From contig JALBYF010000003.1 of the NCBI GenBank assembly GCA_023212725.1, forward strand, positions 434,001-498,000: a stretch of 64,000 nt of DNA, written 5' to 3'. Source of the stretch: Tranzscheliella williamsii (Eukaryota; Basidiomycota; Ustilaginomycetes; Ustilaginales; Ustilaginaceae). The number at the start of each line of letters is the position of its first letter. Position 1 is the stretch's first letter. This document shows positions 58,499 through 64,000 of this stretch, piece after piece. Made by a program: the position numbers and the translations under genes. The notes below the pieces were generated by a model, which was not told where the DNA came from, did no database searches, and was given only the letters and a program-made list of their open reading frames with translations.

Positions 58499-61400
58499 CT
58501 AGGCAAAGTGGTCCCAGTCCCACCGGACAAACTCGAGCATGTATTCGTCGATCAGCCCGCCCTCGTCGTCTTCTTCCTGGTCTCCTTCTTCGGGAGCCGT
58601 TGCGGGCGCGTTCGAAAGTGCGCCAGGTTCGACCGGAACGGGAGTGCCCGTGTCATCGCGGCTGTTGCTCTCCTGCGGCTGCGCTCGTGCACCGCTCGTT
58701 TGCTGCTCGGCGAAGTCGGAATCGTCAACGAACATCTCCTGTCTCGCAGCGAGCGCTGCCTGTCGGTCCTCCTCGTCCTCGGCGTCCAAGAACGCCTTTT
58801 CGACGTCCCGTCCGCTCCCCTCCGCAGCCTCAGTGGCTGCCACTTCAACGTCGCCGAGCCTGCCACCTTCGTCGAGCATGTCCCTCCAGTCGATCCGCTT
58901 GGTCATCGACTCTGTGTTGAACTCTCCTTCTTGGATAACAACGCTGTCCAAGAGCCTCTTCTGATTGGCCTTTCGCAGCATGTTCTCTTCAATGGTATGC
59001 TCGGTCACGAAACGGTAGATGTGGACATCCCTTGTTTGGCCAATCCGATGGGCTCGATCCATGCACTGAGCCTCGATGGCTGCGTTCCAGTCTAGGTCAT
59101 AGAACAACACGGTGTCAGCTCCGGTCAAGTTGATACCAAGTCCTCCGGATCGCGTCGACAAAATGAAAGCAGAAATACGGAGATCGCGATTGAACTTTTC
59201 TGTCAGTGCTTGACGCTGTTCCACCTTGGTAGCTCCGTCGAGCCTAAGGTAACGGTAGCCATGGAAGTTAAGGAACGACTCCAGGATGTCCAAGACTCTA
59301 GTCATCTGGGTAAATATGAGGATTCGATGCCCGCCTTCCTTCAGCCGTCGCATCAGAATGTCGAGCTGCTGAAGTTTGCCGCAGTCGAACTGCAGCAGAG
59401 AAGCATCGGGAAATGCGATATGGAGCTTTACAGCAACGGGGTGCAATATGTCGAACTCGGGCCGGACGATCGCGGGACATTGGTACGGTTCAAGCCCGGC
59501 AAGCGCCCAGCGCGGCATGTCCACAGCAACGGCGCGCGGAGTGGCAAAGGCAAACCTGTCGATCAGAGGTTGCATCTCTTCACGTCGAAGAGCATAAGAT
59601 TTTATAGGACGGAGGACACTGTCGCACCGATTGAGGTAGTTCTTGCGGTCATTCTCGAAGCACTCAAGGGGAAGGAGACGCTGGCTTTCACCTGCCTGTC
59701 GAAGAAGTGAAAGAAGCCCAGAGCCATAGATGGGCCGTTTCGTACATCGATACTGATTGATGTAGGCTGAATGGTTCCACTTCTCCATGCTCACTATCTT
59801 GTTGCGCTCTTGACGGGTCGCAGCAAAATTTTCCAAGGACCATGTATCCAGATCAGGAAGTGTGGGAATCGCTTCTCCGAAATAGGGAAGCTTCTTCGAA
59901 GCATTAAGTTTACGCAAGCTCCTCGACTCTATGGCCGTGAGAGTCTCCTCATCCCCGGTGATTCTAAAGTTAGTCACATCGAGGTCTACTTTGGCCCTTC
60001 CGTCTTCTTGCAGCAGCATCCTCCGGACCAAAAGATCCTTGATCTCAAAGTCGGCGACAGCCGCCCTTTGCATTGCAAAGCTGGTGACAATCGGCCGTAC
60101 TTCGAAAAGATCGGGATGATTGCAGACTTTTCGTAACTGCATGAGGCAGTTGATGATGCTGAGATAGTTCCCGCTAGCTAGACTCTCCCTCGTTTTGGCC
60201 CTGGACATAAAATCGTTGTAGAGGAACCGCTGGCGCTTTGAAAGACGGCAGGTGATGACATGCTCGTACTTGCTGGGCAACTCTTTTTCAACCTCGCTCT
60301 TTAGACGACGCAATAGATAGGGACGCAAAACTGTATGTAACTTCACCACCATTGCGCGGGTCTCTTCGCTCATGCTTTCGCCACCCTCAATAGCTTTGTC
60401 CAGGGGATTTGAAAACCATTCTTGAAAGTCCTTCATGTTGGCAAACGCTCCGCCACCAGGCAAGTCAGCGACACCGTGAGGCATGAGGAAGTACATCAAC
60501 GACCAGAGGTCCATTAAATTGTTCTGCAATGGGGTCCCCGTGAGCAATAGGCGGCGTTGGGAATTGAATCCCAACAGTGTCTGCCAACGCTGAGAGCGGA
60601 AGTTCTTGATGTGATGTGCCTCATCCAGCACCAAGTAGACCCATGGCTTGCGCCGGAAGATATGTTGGTCGGCTAATACGAGCTGGTAGCTCGTGATGCA
60701 GACGTTGAAGCTGTTTTCTGTGTTCCATCCCACTCGCTTTTCTTTGCGCTCTCGTTGGTTTCCGTAATACGAGAGGATCTTGAAGCCAGGTAGAAACTTC
60801 TTGAACTCGACTTCCCAGTTCAACATGACACTGGTCGGAGCCACGACCAGATGAGGTCCCCAAACGCCTTTGTCACACGCCAAATGAGCGAGTACAGAGA
60901 TTGTCTGGATCGTCTTTCCGAGACCCATCTCGTCTGCTAGGATGCCGTTGACGTTGTTCGCGTACAGACTAGCCAGCCATTCGAAGCCAATCTGCTGGTA
61001 AGGCCGCAGTTGACCTCGAAGCAAGAATGGCTGTCGAGACTTCGCCGTCGTACGGTCCGACGCAACAATAGAAGAAGCGCGTGTGATGGATCGACGATTG
61101 CTTCTGCGGCCACTTGTCGCTGCAGAATCCGTGTCACTTTGGTCTCCGACAGGCGGATCTTCTTCGTTGTGTGCCGGAGTGAACGGTGAAGCCGTTGTAA
61201 CATCATTCGCGTGCGATTCCGAGTGCAGATCTCCGTCACTCGTGCTGACAACTGCGTCTGCATACCCTTGAGCCCTTGTGCCGACATCTGTCTCCGTGTC
61301 CTTCTGTTCATCCTCGCCTTCGCCCACAGCAGCTTCATCTTGACCATATCCGTAGCGCTTCAGCAGCTCTTCGATGGGAATGTCGGCATCCGCTGCGAGT

Positions 61401-63877
61401 CCAGCATCTTCGCTATCATCGTCCTGGTCGTCTTCCAGCATCTGCCGTTCAAGCTCTTCGTCTTCTTGTGCTTGATCGTCCCCCTTGATGGAAAATTCAA
61501 CATCGTTGAGGTCAGGATCGGTTGTGCTGGACTGAGTAGATGAAGTGACCCTCGGACGCATGCCTCGACGAGGCCGTGCTGGCCTGTCCGCTACGCCTTC
61601 TTCAGGTGACGGACTAGAACCCCTGGGTAGAGCATCCTGCTCAGCGGGTGATCCGACGGAAGACATTTCTTTTGAGCTAGCGCTCATTCTGCCTGCCGTT
61701 GTCGAATATATCTCTGATTTCCGAAGGGTGGGGTTTTCACTGTCATTTCCATCATACACCACCCCATATTCGTCGTCATCTGTCTCCGGTGCTTGCTGGG
61801 AAGTATCACTGTCCGAGGTTACGTCACTGAGCTCGGCATCTTGTTCCTGCTCATCGCTGTCGTACAGAGTGCGCTCGCTCCTGCTGTCATCGCCGCTGTC
61901 AGCTCGGGCCATTTCTTCACGTTGTTTGCGAAGCAAGGCCGTGCTCTGCTCCAGGATGGCGTTGAGTTGCTCTTTGTCCAGCTTCTGTTTTTCGGCCTTT
62001 TCAGCAGCTGCTTTTTGTGCGCGAATAATGTTGACTGCCAAGCGCCATTGCTTCGCCACTTCTCTCGCTGTCCACTTGGCAAGAGCTCGTATCCGCTTTT
62101 CTTCGGCCTTCCTCTCCCGTTCTGAAGACCCTGACTGTCTTTCCCAATACTGCGCAACCATTCGTGCAATTTTTTTGGCGATCTGTTGTCTGCTCCTGGC
62201 GGTTTGTCGCATCGACTGATAGCCTGTTGCAACCGAGTCAAGCAGACGGTCATAATGCGTCTTTTTACGCAGACTGTTGGGTGCTGCTTGACGAGCAGTC
62301 CGCGAGAGACTGCCTTCCGTCAGAAGACCGTTGCGCCTGCCCTTGTCAATGTTGAGATATGAAGAAAGCTCTGATTGCTCCGAACTTATCGCAGGCCCTT
62401 CAGTATCGTCATAGAGGAGATTGAATGACTTCCAGTAAGACTCAAGGTCCCCACCGAAACGGCTCGGTGCGCATATTTGATGCGGAGCGAGGATGTGAAA
62501 AGGCGGCGGTTCGGTCGGTAGCGGTCTTGGCATGTGACGTAAGATAAAGTCGTCAAGACTTTCCACCTTCTTGCTCTTCTTTCGCTGCCGTATAGGTTTG
62601 GACGTGGTGGTTTGGTCAGCCTGGTCAAGGGTCTTCCCTTTACGTGACGTAGGCGCCGGCGATTTTTTGAAGGATCTCGAGCCTGTAACCTCAGCCTCAT
62701 CCTCAACACTGCCATCGGTACTGCTACCTTCTCCTTCGAGACCTGTAGTCTTCTTTACGCCGTTGTTGCGTGGTGAATCGACAATGCTCAAGGAACGTCT
62801 GTTGCGCTTGCGGGAGGCATCCCGACTCGATTGGCTGACAAGAGGGGATGGAGGTGCTGTTCGCTTCAGCGACAGACTTTCGAGTCGAGCGTTAACCCGT
62901 CTTCGAGTGACTCTGCCCGACGTGGATGAGGCAGAATTGTGATCCGGATCCAAGCTGAAACGGAGATCATGAGCTTGTTTGAACGTTGTGAAAACGTCGC
63001 TCTGATCCTGACGTGCGACGTCAGGATCATAGCCAACCATGGTGACAAATTTAGTCAAATGAAAGAGCTCGCGCACGAGCATATCGTGATCATCATGGAC
63101 ATCTTCCAATTCGGACTGTGCTAAGGCAATTTTCTCGATTCTCCGCTTCGCAAGCACCTCCAGGAAAGGTGAACGCGCAGTTGCAGGAGTGATAGGAGGC
63201 TTGTTGCGGACAGGTGGTAAGATTGGCACGAGCTCACTTGGGGATGAGTCTTCGGGTGGCTCGCTGGTTGAGGCGGACGTGCTTCGCGACTTGTCCCTAT
63301 CTGGCTGGTTAGAGAGTTCACTTATCGGTATAGTCATATCGATTGAAGGTGATGAGTTAAGATTTGGCTTTCTGGAGCCTAACGTTGTTGCCAACGAGAG
63401 ATTTTTCGGTATCTCCGTTTCGGTTCGGCGATGAAGTTCGCTTTGATCTGTCTCGAAATATTGCATGTCAGCGCTCTCGTCTTCAGAGACTGGACTGCGT
63501 CGATTACTGATTCCGTTTCCATTTGAGTGACTCAGACTCCTCCGGGCTCGTAGCGAACGTGGCCGACGACTTGCGTCTGATACATCGCCATCTCTGTCGC
63601 TAGGAGCGTCTCTTTCCTCACTGATCCTGAAAGCTGGGCCTGGGCTGGAGAATGCGAGCTCGGCACCCGATTTCCTCTTCTTTTGACGAGGCTTCAATTC
63701 TGTAGCGGGGTCTTCGATGTGGGGCCGCGCTTCGGAGTCTATGGTTCGAGTGTCGGCTTGCAGCCTGGAAGGGCCAGCCTCAGAGGAAGCATGCCTTTCC
63801 CCATTGCAGCTGTGATCTCCGTCTACAGTGCCGGCATGTTGTGAAGCAATTTGCCGAGGAGACTCGCCCGAGTACAT
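58499..63877 (-). CDS. SWR1: Swr1 chromatin remodelling ATPase
   Basis: A single-exon 1792-aa protein matching Swr1, the catalytic subunit of the SWR1 complex that exchanges H2A for H2A.Z in nucleosomes. The HSA domain (ARMVAQYWERQ, WTAREVAKQWRLAVNII) is at about residues 560-630 and would bind Arp4/actin. The Snf2 N-lobe starts near 955 (LRPYQQIGFEWLASLY), with the Walker A box GILADEMGLGKT near 980 and DEAHHIKN near 1084. After an insertion of roughly 250-300 residues typical of the INO80/SWR1 class, the helicase C-lobe (about 1500-1640) carries STRSGGLGINLTGADTV and DRAHRIGQTRDVHIYRF, followed by the post-ATPase block IEENMLRKANQKRLLDSVVI. The N-terminal 550 and acidic stretches at 640-900 are disordered. 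No other ATG lies in frame before a stop near 63995, so the ATG at 63877 is used. Confidence 0.93.
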   Translation of the reverse strand: MYSGESPRQIASQHAGTVDGDHSCNGERHASSEAGPSRLQADTRTIDSEARPHIEDPATELKPRQKKRKSGAELAFSSPGPAFRISEERDAPSDRDGDVSDASRRPRSLRARRSLSHSNGNGISNRRSPVSEDESADMQYFETDQSELHRRTETEIPKNLSLATTLGSRKPNLNSSPSIDMTIPISELSNQPDRDKSRSTSASTSEPPEDSSPSELVPILPPVRNKPPITPATARSPFLEVLAKRRIEKIALAQSELEDVHDDHDMLVRELFHLTKFVTMVGYDPDVARQDQSDVFTTFKQAHDLRFSLDPDHNSASSTSGRVTRRRVNARLESLSLKRTAPPSPLVSQSSRDASRKRNRRSLSIVDSPRNNGVKKTTGLEGEGSSTDGSVEDEAEVTGSRSFKKSPAPTSRKGKTLDQADQTTTSKPIRQRKKSKKVESLDDFILRHMPRPLPTEPPPFHILAPHQICAPSRFGGDLESYWKSFNLLYDDTEGPAISSEQSELSSYLNIDKGRRNGLLTEGSLSRTARQAAPNSLRKKTHYDRLLDSVATGYQSMRQTARSRQQIAKKIARMVAQYWERQSGSSERERKAEEKRIRALAKWTAREVAKQWRLAVNIIRAQKAAAEKAEKQKLDKEQLNAILEQSTALLRKQREEMARADSGDDSRSERTLYDSDEQEQDAELSDVTSDSDTSQQAPETDDDEYGVVYDGNDSENPTLRKSEIYSTTAGRMSASSKEMSSVGSPAEQDALPRGSSPSPEEGVADRPARPRRGMRPRVTSSTQSSTTDPDLNDVEFSIKGDDQAQEDEELERQMLEDDQDDDSEDAGLAADADIPIEELLKRYGYGQDEAAVGEGEDEQKDTETDVGTRAQGYADAVVSTSDGDLHSESHANDVTTASPFTPAHNEEDPPVGDQSDTDSAATSGRRSNRRSITRASSIVASDRTTAKSRQPFLLRGQLRPYQQIGFEWLASLYANNVNGILADEMGLGKTIQTISVLAHLACDKGVWGPHLVVAPTSVMLNWEVEFKKFLPGFKILSYYGNQRERKEKRVGWNTENSFNVCITSYQLVLADQHIFRRKPWVYLVLDEAHHIKNFRSQRWQTLLGFNSQRRLLLTGTPLQNNLMDLWSLMYFLMPHGVADLPGGGAFANMKDFQEWFSNPLDKAIEGGESMSEETRAMVVKLHTVLRPYLLRRLKSEVEKELPSKYEHVITCRLSKRQRFLYNDFMSRAKTRESLASGNYLSIINCLMQLRKVCNHPDLFEVRPIVTSFAMQRAAVADFEIKDLLVRRMLLQEDGRAKVDLDVTNFRITGDEETLTAIESRSLRKLNASKKLPYFGEAIPTLPDLDTWSLENFAATRQERNKIVSMEKWNHSAYINQYRCTKRPIYGSGLLSLLRQAGESQRLLPLECFENDRKNYLNRCDSVLRPIKSYALRREEMQPLIDRFAFATPRAVAVDMPRWALAGLEPYQCPAIVRPEFDILHPVAVKLHIAFPDASLLQFDCGKLQQLDILMRRLKEGGHRILIFTQMTRVLDILESFLNFHGYRYLRLDGATKVEQRQALTEKFNRDLRISAFILSTRSGGLGINLTGADTVLFYDLDWNAAIEAQCMDRAHRIGQTRDVHIYRFVTEHTIEENMLRKANQKRLLDSVVIQEGEFNTESMTKRIDWRDMLDEGGRLGDVEVAATEAAEGSGRDVEKAFLDAEDEEDRQAALAARQEMFVDDSDFAEQQTSGARAQPQESNSRDDTGTPVPVEPGALSNAPATAPEEGDQEEDDEGGLIDEYMLEFVRWDWDHFA

Positions 63878-64000
63878 GGAGTATGGCCCAGTTTGAACCT
63901 TGAGTTGCCTCGAGCGAGCTCTGGCTGGTCGAAAAAACGGATCTGATAGACGATTGGCGCTCGCTGACTATGGGACTTGCTGTGTGGTAGAAAGATCAGA

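Overview
The window reads as nuclear DNA of a basidiomycete fungus, most likely a smut or smut-like yeast of the Ustilaginales (Ustilago/Sporisorium/Pseudozyma relatives). The evidence is a GC-rich, intron-poor layout with very long uninterrupted ORFs, long Ser/Gln/Pro-rich insertions in otherwise conserved eukaryotic proteins, and purely fungal families such as Cyc8, a Bni4-like protein, Swr1, an exocyst subunit and fungal cystathionine beta-lyase. The lineage call is inference from style and protein flavour. No transposon, tRNA, rRNA or CRISPR array was recognised.

Layout. 0-5.5 kb: glutathione synthetase (+), V-ATPase subunit H (-) and mitochondrial ribosomal protein mL46 (+, one intron). 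5.5-20 kb: the TPR co-repressor Cyc8/Ssn6 and a Bni4-like scaffold, each behind a multi-kilobase region without convincing coding sequence. 20-24 kb: an Osh4/Kes1-type oxysterol-binding protein, a small possible Spd1/Dif1-like protein, and an NTF2-like mRNA export factor (-). 24.7-27.6 kb: one uninterrupted 954-codon ORF joining a complete cystathionine beta-lyase to a complete mevalonate kinase. 28.7-32.4 kb: a secreted double-psi beta-barrel protein with a short collagen-like segment, convergent with exocyst Sec15. 34-46 kb: an unrecognised 883-aa protein, a six-exon CZIB/UPF0587 zinc protein, a secreted tyrosinase, and an 829-aa protein with two predicted membrane segments. 46.7-54 kb: an FG nucleoporin of Nup1/Nup153 type (-), a DUF423/TMEM256 membrane protein, and the tiny ATP synthase epsilon subunit rebuilt from three exons. 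55.6-64 kb: a bHLH protein carrying a degenerate acyl-CoA-synthetase C-terminal domain, and the chromatin remodeller Swr1 (-).

The genes are mostly unrelated housekeeping functions with no sign of a biosynthetic cluster or operon. The two observations that stand out are the methionine-pathway/mevalonate-pathway fusion ORF and the bHLH factor with a built-in, apparently non-catalytic ANL-superfamily C-terminal domain. Smaller points are the collagen-like repeat in the secreted protein, the micro-exons of the CZIB gene, and three genes spliced across exons too short to be seen as ORFs. Exon borders were read by eye from GT/AG signals, frame continuity and family similarity; no transcript evidence was available.
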